From JAHEEL01 sp963836085 (GTDB taxonomy: Bacteria > Actinomycetota > Acidimicrobiia > Spongiisociales > UBA5794): a stretch of 64,000 bases of DNA. Made by a program: the position numbers and the translations under genes. The notes beneath the pieces were generated by a model that saw nothing but the letters and a program-made list of their open reading frames with translations, was not told the origin of the DNA and ran no database searches. The stretch spans positions 62,001 to 126,000 of the forward strand of contig CAWIHT010000008.1 of assembly GCA_963836085.1 (NCBI GenBank), given 5' to 3'. Every line of letters begins with the position of its first letter. Within the stretch, counting starts at the first letter, position 1. Below, piece after piece: positions 45,543-52,698 of the stretch.

Positions 45543-46832
45543 ATGAACATGAAGGGGAACACCGGTGCCGGCGTTGCAGTCCTTCTGCTGGCTGTGTTGG
45601 TGTTGGCTGCGTGTAACGGATCGAGCGACGAGGCTGCGGATACGACCGTCGCTACGACCACTACCGCTGCTCCGACAACGACGACCGTCGCTCCGGCAAC
45701 CACGACGACGGCGGCACAGGCCATAACCGATGGAGACCTCGCGGCCGGGTGGTTGGTCGTGGAAGATCCGGCTGTGTTCGGTGGCGCGGGGAGACAGGCA
45801 ATGCGGGACGTGGCCGCATCCGCCGATGTGTTGGTGGCTGTTGGAGCGGCACAGGGAGACAAGGCCGTCGACGTTGGCAGCACCGACGCTGCGGTGTGGG
45901 TTTCGTCCGATGGAGTCGAGTGGACCCGGGTTGGTGCCGACTCCGTCTTCCGGGAATCGGCAGCACAATCCATGTTGGCGGTGATCGTCGGCGGGCCTGG
46001 ATTCGTTGCGGTGGGGACCGCTGAGATCCTCCATCAGGACCAGCCTGCCGTATGGCTCTCCCAAGACGGGTACTCGTGGGACCCGGTGGATGACTCCTCC
46101 GGTGCCTTCGACACACACTCGTTCTCCCAGATGCGGGACGTAGTGGTCGGGGGCCCCGGCCTTGTCGCCGTCGGCCACTCGGGAGCGCCTGACCTTTGGG
46201 ATGCCGCCGTCTGGGTTTCACCAGACGGCACCGTGTGGACAAGGGTGACCGACGACTCCTTCGAGGGTGACAATGACGAGTTCATGGCGGGCATCGCGAC
46301 ACTCGACGACGGTCGCATCGTCGCCGTCGGCAACGATGGAACGAACCGGGTGCCATCGGTCTGGACATCGAGCGATGGCGTCTCGTGGCAGCAGATCGAC
46401 GAGTTCGGGACCGTGGACGAAGGCAGCAGGATGACTGCCGTTGCTGTCTGGGACGGAGGCCTCGTTGCCGTAGGTCCTGATGAATCCGGCGACGACTTGG
46501 ATGCAGCAGTCTGGGTGTCACCCGACGGGAACGTGTGGGACCGTGTCGAAGACACGGCACTCGGCGGTCCCGGGGATCAAGTCATGTCCGGGGTCGCAGA
46601 GATCGACGGTGAGATCATCGCAGTGGGATATGAACGCCTGACTGATCGCGACGCAGTCGTCTGGCGGTCAAGCGACGGGTTGACCTGGACGCGCAGCCCC
46701 GAGGGATCGCTCGCCACCACCGGCTTCCAGGAGATGTTCTCGATCACAGCCGCAGACGACCACCTCGTCGCCGTCGGGTACTCCGGAGAGATCGGCGAAT
46801 GGGACGCAGCAGTATGGCGTCAATCACGCTGA
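45543..46832 (+). CDS. Beta-propeller lipoprotein with BNR-like repeats
   Basis: 429 residues. Signal ends VLVLAACNGSSDEAADTT with a Thr-rich linker. The mature part has about seven repeats of the form VAVG...AAVWVSPDGxxWxR (for example AAVWVSSDGVEWTRVG and AAVWVSPDGTVWTRV), a sialidase/BNR-type propeller. The Asp-box hints at a fold, not an enzyme; no catalytic residues are seen. ATG 45543 follows GGAGAGGATT, and the gene starts 22 bp after the propeller sensor gene, so the two are probably one operon with the sigma factor. Confidence 0.83.
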   Translation: MNMKGNTGAGVAVLLLAVLVLAACNGSSDEAADTTVATTTTAAPTTTTVAPATTTTAAQAITDGDLAAGWLVVEDPAVFGGAGRQAMRDVAASADVLVAVGAAQGDKAVDVGSTDAAVWVSSDGVEWTRVGADSVFRESAAQSMLAVIVGGPGFVAVGTAEILHQDQPAVWLSQDGYSWDPVDDSSGAFDTHSFSQMRDVVVGGPGLVAVGHSGAPDLWDAAVWVSPDGTVWTRVTDDSFEGDNDEFMAGIATLDDGRIVAVGNDGTNRVPSVWTSSDGVSWQQIDEFGTVDEGSRMTAVAVWDGGLVAVGPDESGDDLDAAVWVSPDGNVWDRVEDTALGGPGDQVMSGVAEIDGEIIAVGYERLTDRDAVVWRSSDGLTWTRSPEGSLATTGFQEMFSITAADDHLVAVGYSGEIGEWDAAVWRQSR

Positions 46833-47013
46833 GCCCGAAAGGTGCCCCGTACCTCACCCCTCGACACAAGCCATCGAGGACGCAACACCCCTACAACGAC
46901 CTACCGCGCACCACCAGCTCATGTCGGCACCCATGAGCACGTTCGAGCGACGCATGGAGACGGGAATGCCAAATCAGTCGATCAGATTCGCTCTATCCGG
47001 TTGAGGCAACAGC

Positions 47014-47048
47014 GAAGGGAGCGAAACCGGTTGAGGCTCGCTCCCTTC
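47014..47048. terminator. Inverted repeat between convergent genes, possible bidirectional terminator
   Basis: A perfect 11-bp repeat GAAGGGAGCGA/TCGCTCCCTTC with a 13-base loop lies between the rightward propeller lipoprotein and the leftward DUF222 gene. There is no T run on either side. The rest of this 285-bp gap shows no coding signal. Confidence 0.4.
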
Positions 47049-47117
47049 CGTCGTGGTTCTAGGTGCACCCGGCCATCTTGCTGGTGTCACTCGTGTCTCA
47101 CAATCCTGCAGCACGTC

Positions 47118-48323
47118 TCACCAACGCGCGCGAGTACGACCCTGGGGGGGGGAGGACGTGGTTGGCTCGAGTCGGGAGTGGGAGGTTTCGGTCGGTCTAG
47201 GCGGCGCTGGTCCGGGCGGGGGTGCGTGGATTCTTGGGTTTCGGAGTCTGCGGCGTTGGGGTGGTGAGGTGGGGTCGATGCGGTGGCCTTGGCCGTGGAT
47301 CACGACTTGGTGGTGGAACCAGCAGAGGGTGGTGAGGTTCTCCGGGTCGGTCAGGCCGCCCTCAAACCACGGATCAATATGATGGATCTGGAGGCGATAC
47401 CTCGACGTGCAGCCTGCAACGGTGCAGCGTCTCCCGTCCCGGTGCAGGATCGACCGTCGCAACCGTGGTGGGATCGTCCTGGTGCGGCGTCCCAACGCAA
47501 GGGGTCGCCCGTCTGCGGTTCTGGCGGTGACTTCGGTGAAGCCGGTGCACAGGATTGCTTCGACCGCGTTCGGCCCGACCCTGGGTCCGGCTTCCAAGGT
47601 GACACCGGTCGTGCCGTTCGACGCTGCGGCTTCGGTAGCGTCGACAAACACGGTCAGCACCGGAGATGATGTGTCGATGGTGGCGCCGTCACCACCCGAG
47701 ACGGCGTCGTGGCTGATCGACCACAACGCATCCGCGTTGCGCGTCGTGCGAGACGGTGCCGCTCCCTGTCCGTAGGGGAACTCGTCGCCGCGGGTCTCGA
47801 GGGCTTCGACCACGGTGCGGCCCGCAAACCCGGGCAGACGTCCCGTAAGTGTCCAGCAGGTTTCGTCAAGGTTCGGTTGGATCGAGACGTAGCGTTCCTC
47901 GAACGCCTGGATCTCATCAAGGCGCGTCATCCGGCGCCGCTTCGCGGCCAACTGCCGGATCCCGTCGATGTCATGGCCGGCTGCTTCGCTCAACAGATCG
48001 AGGGCGTCGTCACGGTCTGCGAGGCGGGCAATGGCGGCTGCCCGGTCGAAACCGATCACACCCGAAGCGACCGCTTCGTCGACATCGGGGAGGTTGTCGA
48101 GGCGTCGTGCGGTGTTGACGAGGACCTTCGCGGTTTCGGGTGCGACGTCGATTCTGCCGGTGACCCATTCTTGGAGGGACCGATGACCGTCACGCATCGC
48201 GACCTGCCGCCGATCGAGTTCCCGAAGCGCCTGCATCTGCTCGGCTCTGGCCCGGGCGATGATCGACTCATCGTCGAGCAGTTGCTGCTCGAGGGTCTCG
48301 GTGGTGGCGGTCGTCGTATCCAT
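47118..48323 (-). CDS. DUF222/HNH endonuclease (13E12 repeat family)
   Basis: 401 residues. The N-terminal helical DUF222 region contains ARARAEQMQALRELDRRQ. The HNH domain is at about 310-360: CTVAGC...LQIHHIDPWFEGG and ENLTTLCWFHHQ (His-His-Asn-His with a zinc Cys pair). The C-terminus is Pro/Arg-rich. The family is multicopy in actinobacteria and includes the M. tuberculosis 13E12 repeat proteins; function is unproven. A second copy begins at 63917. The start sits nine bases after a probable -10, with no Shine-Dalgarno, so the mRNA may be leaderless. Confidence 0.92.
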   Translation of the reverse strand: MDTTTATTETLEQQLLDDESIIARARAEQMQALRELDRRQVAMRDGHRSLQEWVTGRIDVAPETAKVLVNTARRLDNLPDVDEAVASGVIGFDRAAAIARLADRDDALDLLSEAAGHDIDGIRQLAAKRRRMTRLDEIQAFEERYVSIQPNLDETCWTLTGRLPGFAGRTVVEALETRGDEFPYGQGAAPSRTTRNADALWSISHDAVSGGDGATIDTSSPVLTVFVDATEAAASNGTTGVTLEAGPRVGPNAVEAILCTGFTEVTARTADGRPLALGRRTRTIPPRLRRSILHRDGRRCTVAGCTSRYRLQIHHIDPWFEGGLTDPENLTTLCWFHHQVVIHGQGHRIDPTSPPQRRRLRNPRIHAPPPGPAPPRPTETSHSRLEPTTSSPPQGRTRARW

Positions 48324-48417
48324 ACCCGCAACCTATCTGCCGGCTGTGACAGAAACCGGTGCTGGGCAGGAGGAATCTCAAGACTTCTTGCGATTCTTTG
48401 GGCGCCGTTCGGTGCTC
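48324..48417 (-). promoter_or_regulatory. Conserved upstream region of the DUF222 gene, probable leaderless promoter
   Basis: On the minus strand the last 40 bases read GGTTTCTGTCACA, then a CCGGC step, AGATAGGTTGCGGGT and ATG. The same block precedes the second DUF222 gene (63823-63916). TAGGTT six bases before the start codon fits an actinobacterial leaderless -10. Upstream, CTTGAGATTC and CGGCGCCC blocks are also shared. Confidence 0.55.
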
Positions 48418-48483
48418 GCGAGAGACCCCCTCCGCAACCTGCCCGCAGGGCAGGCGCCGCCATCCCCCTGAAGGGGAGGAATC
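48418..48483 (-). repeat. Dispersed palindromic element, copy B
   Basis: Read on the minus strand: GATTCCTCCCCTTCAGGGGG, then GATGGCGGCGCC, a CCTGCCCTGCGGGCAGG hairpin and GCGGAGGGGGTCTCTCGC. It shares frame blocks with copy C (63759-63822) and the inverted pair at 7020-7221. It lies directly upstream of the conserved DUF222 promoter block. Confidence 0.7.
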
Positions 48484-48588
48484 GAAGAGCTGGGAATCGG
48501 ACTCTCGCCTGCGCAGCAGGCGCAACCTCTCCGACTCTGTCGGAGAGGCGGCGACTGGCGACTGCAACTCCCCGCTACCTTCTGACCC

Positions 48589-49479
48589 ATGGATCGGTCT
48601 ACACGGAACGGGGTCGCGTTTGCGCTGCTCGCTGCGGTCTTCTGGGGCTTCAGCGGGGCGATCGCGGCGGACGCGTTCGCTGCGGTGTCGCCGGCCCGTG
48701 TCGCCGAGATGCGGGCGCTGGTCACGTCCCTCTTCTTCATTCCGTTCGCCCTCTACCGCGGAGCGCTCGCTCCCAAGGGCGGGCTTGCATGGTTCGCACT
48801 GCTGGGGGTGAACCTCGCCATCGTGAACGTGACGTTCTACTGGGCGATCGACCGACTCGGCGTGGGGCCGGGAGCGACAATCCAGTTCCTCGCTCCGATC
48901 TTCGTTCTGATCTGGATGGTGGTCGTCCAGAAGCGGAGCGTCTCGCCAACCGTATGGATCGCGGCCGTGATCGCCGTGACCGGTGTGTTCTTCATCACTG
49001 AGGCGTGGAACCTCGAAGGCGGCGATTGGGTCGGTGTGGGGTGGGGTCTCGTCTCGGCGGTCGCCTTCGCTTCGTATCTGATCTACGGCGAGTTCCTCGG
49101 AAGGCGCTACTCGTCGATCACGATCGTCACGTGGGGGTTCATCTTCGCCTCGGTCATCTGGTTGATCGTCCAGCCACTCTGGACCTTCCCTTCCGATCTC
49201 TCGGCCAAGGTGTGGGCAGAACTGATCTGGGTCGGGATCGTCGGCACCGCACTCCCATTCCTGTTCGGGTTCTCGGCCCTCCGGCGTGCAGCGTCGGGAA
49301 TCGTCGGAGTCATCTCGACCACCGAACCCGTCTTCGCTGCGGCCGCCGCCTGGATTCTGCTCGGCCAGTACCTGAGTGTGATCCAGATGGTCGGCGGTGC
49401 GATGGTGATTGGGGCGGCGGCCGCGATCCAGCGATGGGGGACGGCCGATGTGGAGGGGCCGCTCGAGCCTGCGCGGTAG
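48589..49479 (+). CDS. EamA-family (DMT superfamily) transporter
   Basis: 296 residues with ten predicted helices in two repeats of five: each EamA half has the AFALLAAVFWGFSGA and GWGLVSAVAFASYLIYGEF starts. The end of the second repeat, EPVFAAAAAWILLGQYLS, is typical. Members export metabolites such as amino acids or drugs; the substrate cannot be told. The ATG is 8 bases after the CCGCTACCTTCTG region. Confidence 0.9.
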   Translation: MDRSTRNGVAFALLAAVFWGFSGAIAADAFAAVSPARVAEMRALVTSLFFIPFALYRGALAPKGGLAWFALLGVNLAIVNVTFYWAIDRLGVGPGATIQFLAPIFVLIWMVVVQKRSVSPTVWIAAVIAVTGVFFITEAWNLEGGDWVGVGWGLVSAVAFASYLIYGEFLGRRYSSITIVTWGFIFASVIWLIVQPLWTFPSDLSAKVWAELIWVGIVGTALPFLFGFSALRRAASGIVGVISTTEPVFAAAAAWILLGQYLSVIQMVGGAMVIGAAAAIQRWGTADVEGPLEPAR

Positions 49480-49507
49480 GTCGTGTCCTAGTGGTAGCGT
49501 CACGGGC

Positions 49508-49954
49508 ATGAGAGTCTTCAGGCGCATCCTTTTCGGCCTCGTTCTGCTGAACGTCCTGCTCGTCGCTGCCGCGCTGGTGGCGAAGCGAATGCTTCCGGCG
49601 TACGGCGACGATGACTCCGACGTCTTCGCCGCAGTGGCGGCGATGGACGGTGCCGAGATCGTCAACCGATCTGACTCGTTCCGGGCCGGATCGGGCACTG
49701 CCGTCATGGGCGGTATGACGATCGATCTGACCGACGCGGATGTCGGAACGTCGGCGACGCTCGAACTGACGGCGGTTGCCGGCGGGATCGACGTAACGGT
49801 GCCCGAAGGTTGGCGTGTGGAGATGACATCCTCACTCTTCGCCGGCGGCGCTGAGAACCTGACCGACCCGGACGCGGCAGCCGATGATGCACCGCTGCTG
49901 CTGGTCGACGCACGGGCCTACTTCGGCGGCATTGCGGTCCGCACCGCTTCCTGA
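49508..49954 (+). CDS. Small membrane-anchored protein with LiaF-like C-terminal domain
   Basis: 148 residues. One N-terminal transmembrane helix (ILFGLVLLNVLLVAAALVA) precedes a domain in which GTAVMGGMTIDLTDADVG and VAGGIDVTVPEGWRVEM follow the DUF2154/LiaF strand pattern of membrane-stress proteins. It starts 28 bp after the EamA gene and is probably co-transcribed. The LiaF relation is by eye only. Confidence 0.65.
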   Translation: MRVFRRILFGLVLLNVLLVAAALVAKRMLPAYGDDDSDVFAAVAAMDGAEIVNRSDSFRAGSGTAVMGGMTIDLTDADVGTSATLELTAVAGGIDVTVPEGWRVEMTSSLFAGGAENLTDPDAAADDAPLLLVDARAYFGGIAVRTAS

Positions 49955-49958
49955 CCGG

Positions 49959-50825
49959 TCAGTCGGCCGGCAGATCCGATTCCCCACCCGACGGCTCCAT
50001 CGACGCGTTGACGACGCCCGCAAACGTTGAGATCGCAGTTGAGCGACCCCCCTCGGCGATGAGGCGATCGAGGATGGACCTCGCCTCGTCGGTTCTCCCG
50101 ATCTCCCGGAGGGCAATGGCCCGGTAGGCCAGGATCATCGCCGTGACGTCGTCGGCGTTGACGGTGCCCGTGCTGATCTCGACCGTGTCGTTGAATCTCC
50201 CGACGGCGTTGAGGAGTTCTACGAGCGAGAGGGTGACGTGGGTCGTGCGATCCACCATCCGTAGCACCTCGATGGCGGCGTCGTGATCGTCCGCAGCTTG
50301 CTCGAGTTCAGCGACGGTGAGTGCGATCGAAACGCGCATGATGGGAAGTGACACCGCTACGCCGGGGGCAATCGGGACAACGATGCCGGCGTTCGGAAGG
50401 TACTTCTTGATGAACGGATCATCTCGCGGCTCGAAGCCGGCAGCCACTGCGCGGTGCAGGAGTTCCGCTGCGTAGGTCCGCCGCACCGAGAGTGAGAGGA
50501 GGCCGGCGACAACATCAGCCGTGCTGCGGTATTGGGGGTGTCGTCCTGCGGCCATGTCCACAGCGTGCGGGTCGCCCGTCACCAACGCCGCGCGCATCGC
50601 CTTCTCGCCCGACTTCGCAAACCAGCCAGGTTCGACTCCGGACGCAAGCTCGGCGTACTCCTCCGGTCCCGGGAATTCCCAGGTGACGTCATCCCATTCC
50701 AGCGGATCTTGTCCTCCAGTGCGGAATCCAAATGCGTTCGTCGCCGGGTCGTACCACCACGTGCCGTCGCTGTAGACCATGGCGTGGCGTCGTCTTCGGG
50801 CGCTTGCGCCGAACGACCAGGTCAT
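49959..50825 (-). CDS. Hypothetical protein with TPR-like helical region
   Basis: 288 residues. The N-terminal 70 residues are rich in Trp and Tyr (MVYSDGTWWYDPATNAF). The C-terminal half has helix pairs of TPR type (IALTVAELEQAADDHDAAIE and ILAYRAIALREIGRTDEARS). It lacks membrane segments and known catalytic motifs. The ATG is preceded by GAGGGG. It converges with the LiaF-like gene (4 bp apart) and is divergent from the next gene. Confidence 0.62.
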   Translation of the reverse strand: MTWSFGASARRRRHAMVYSDGTWWYDPATNAFGFRTGGQDPLEWDDVTWEFPGPEEYAELASGVEPGWFAKSGEKAMRAALVTGDPHAVDMAAGRHPQYRSTADVVAGLLSLSVRRTYAAELLHRAVAAGFEPRDDPFIKKYLPNAGIVVPIAPGVAVSLPIMRVSIALTVAELEQAADDHDAAIEVLRMVDRTTHVTLSLVELLNAVGRFNDTVEISTGTVNADDVTAMILAYRAIALREIGRTDEARSILDRLIAEGGRSTAISTFAGVVNASMEPSGGESDLPAD

Positions 50826-50889
50826 GGCCCCTCGCTTTCTCGGATGCGTCGCAGCACCCTATCGCGCGGCGGTCCGGTAGCCTCCGACC

Positions 50890-51447
50890 ATGGCCGTGGA
50901 TCTCGCTGGCACCGTTACCTACCTCAAGGACCATGCCGTCGAGCATGGATTCCACGTTCACGACGAACGGCACTTTGTCGAGACCTACACGCTCCGGCAG
51001 GCGTGGGAGGTGGACCTCCATCCGGCCGAAGCTTGTGAGGGTCCGCTCGACCTCCACATGGCGATCGACCTCGACCCGCGAGTCGTCCTGGACCTCGAAG
51101 ACCTGTTGATGGAGTCCCCGGATACCCCGGAGGACCCGGACGGGCGGTTCTCCGCCCCGTTCATCTTCAACTGGGGGCTTCCATCGCTGGAGAACCCGCC
51201 TGATTTGATCGTGCTTTCCGCGGAACTCGCGGGCATTGGCGGGATCGATCTGCCGATCGAAGTTTCGGCGGTGGACAGCTTCGGGGCGCTCTCCGACGGT
51301 CAGGAGCGTCGGCTCTCGGTGGTAGCGGCGGTCGAACTGTCGATCGTCGATCTCATGTTCCGCCAGGACAGCCTGTGTGAGACGCTCGATCGTGTGCATG
51401 CCGTCAGCATGTACGTGGTGGAGCAGGCGCCCGACTGGATCGGCTAG
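50890..51447 (+). CDS. Hypothetical protein
   Basis: 185 residues, acidic and soluble, with an ordered segment AWEVDLHPAEACEGPLDLHM and LDLEDLLMESPDTPEDPDG. I do not recognise the family. The 3' end overlaps the 3' end of the convergent RDD gene by four bases. Confidence 0.6.
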   Translation: MAVDLAGTVTYLKDHAVEHGFHVHDERHFVETYTLRQAWEVDLHPAEACEGPLDLHMAIDLDPRVVLDLEDLLMESPDTPEDPDGRFSAPFIFNWGLPSLENPPDLIVLSAELAGIGGIDLPIEVSAVDSFGALSDGQERRLSVVAAVELSIVDLMFRQDSLCETLDRVHAVSMYVVEQAPDWIG

Positions 51448-52604
51448 TCGGCCGATGATGTCGGGTCGGGAGCGTCAGTAGATCCGTTGGTCATGGCAGC
51501 CTCTCCTGGATCAGTGTGCCGGTTCACCCACTTGGTGATCGGTGCGCTCATCTCGGCCGGCCGGTCGCCCCAGTCGTAGACCACAACGGTGCCTGCTGCC
51601 GCATCGTGGAGGGCTCGTCGCGTCGGACTCGTGAAGATGCCCAGGAAGCCGAGAGGAACGAGCAACGAGACGGGGAAGACCAGCGTTCGGATGAAGGCGT
51701 TCTTTCCGGCAATCGTTGTGCCCTGTCGGTCCACAACACTGATACCCACGATCCCCATGCCGATGGTTCGACCGGCGAGAGCGAATCCGACCCAGAAGTA
51801 GATGAACGCCCATGAGGTGAACAGGAGCACTCCAACCACTGTCTGTTCCCACGATCGATTCACGTCAGCGTGGAAGATGAAGTCGAGGACGAAGGCCACA
51901 CCAAATCCGAAGAGAATGAAGACCAGCCAGACGATGATCGAGTCGAGGACGAATGCACCGAGTCGGGAGACCGGGCCGGCATAGTGACCCGTGACCTCTC
52001 CCCGCCCGTCCTTGTCTGCGTCATCGGTCTTGAGCGACAGGGCCGGCGGAGCGACGGGTCGATCGGAGGGGTCGCGCCCGATGAGACGATAGGTGAAGCG
52101 GCCGAGGATCTGGTCCAAGGAGACGATCTGTCGTCGTACGACGTCCATGGCCGAGCCCGCGAGCGCTCCCGTGCTCTCTTGAACGATCTCCGGGATACCG
52201 GCCCGGTCGGTGAGGGCCTTGACGTCGACGCGATCCATGAGATGGTTCACGTCGATCCGGTCCATCAGGTGATTGACGTCCACCCGGTCGAGGAGTTGGT
52301 TGACGTCCACGCGATCCATGAGATGGTTCACGTCGACGCGGTCGAGCAGGGCATCGACATCAACGCGATCCATCAGTTCGTTGACGTCGACCCGGTCAAG
52401 GAGTTCGTTGATGTCCACGCGCTCCATGAGCGCGTTGACATCGATCTGCTCGACGATCTTCTCGGGATCGACGATGTCGACGACCGCGCCGGTGACGCCC
52501 GAGGAGATCCGACTGAGGAAGCCATCCTTCTTCGTATCGTCGCCGTCCCGCGCCGCCGCAGCGGCGATGAGGAGAACGAGGAGAGGGACCTGGCGATCGC
52601 GCAT
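51444..52604 (-). CDS. RDD-family membrane protein with a nine-unit tandem peptide repeat
   Basis: 386 residues. After a short hydrophobic start and a Gly/Ser segment, residues 54-134 consist of nine 9-residue units of the type VDVNELMDR, predicted to form a long charged helix or coiled array. The C-terminal half is an RDD membrane domain with three helices, starting with the signature RLGAFVLDSIIVWLVF and containing GRTIGMGIVGISVVD. RDD proteins are small transporters or channel-like proteins of mostly unknown substrate; some are Na+/H+ exchangers. Leftward, with a strong hairpin (52642-52674) separating it from the FtsX gene. Confidence 0.85.
   Translation of the reverse strand: MRDRQVPLLVLLIAAAAARDGDDTKKDGFLSRISSGVTGAVVDIVDPEKIVEQIDVNALMERVDINELLDRVDVNELMDRVDVDALLDRVDVNHLMDRVDVNQLLDRVDVNHLMDRIDVNHLMDRVDVKALTDRAGIPEIVQESTGALAGSAMDVVRRQIVSLDQILGRFTYRLIGRDPSDRPVAPPALSLKTDDADKDGRGEVTGHYAGPVSRLGAFVLDSIIVWLVFILFGFGVAFVLDFIFHADVNRSWEQTVVGVLLFTSWAFIYFWVGFALAGRTIGMGIVGISVVDRQGTTIAGKNAFIRTLVFPVSLLVPLGFLGIFTSPTRRALHDAAAGTVVVYDWGDRPAEMSAPITKWVNRHTDPGEAAMTNGSTDAPDPTSSAD
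52203..52445 (-). repeat. Nine tandem 27-bp repeats inside the RDD gene
   Basis: Nine in-frame 27-bp units encode V/I-D-V-N-x-L-M/L-D-R. Neighbouring units share most bases (for example GTGGACGTCAACCAACTCCT against GTGGACGTCAATCACCTGAT on the coding strand), so copy number can change by slippage without frameshift. Confidence 0.85.
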
Positions 52605-52641
52605 GCAGCGACGATATCACGCCGGGTAGTCCGGAACCGTA

Positions 52642-52674
52642 AGGGGGGTCGGTGGTGAGACCACCGACCCCCCT
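52642..52674 (-). terminator. Strong hairpin after the FtsX/LolD operon
   Basis: A perfect 15-bp stem AGGGGGGTCGGTGGT/ACCACCGACCCCCCT with loop GAG follows the FtsX stop by 25 bp. Only a short T pair follows on the minus strand, so it may work as a terminator or as an mRNA 3'-end stabiliser. Confidence 0.55.
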
Positions 52675-52698
52675 CTGCTCAAGCTGCGTGAGTATGGG

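Noticed and set aside
37295..46832. Integron-like cassette array
   Set aside because: No attC-like inverted sites at regular positions, no integrase gene, and the gaps do not share a common recombination core.
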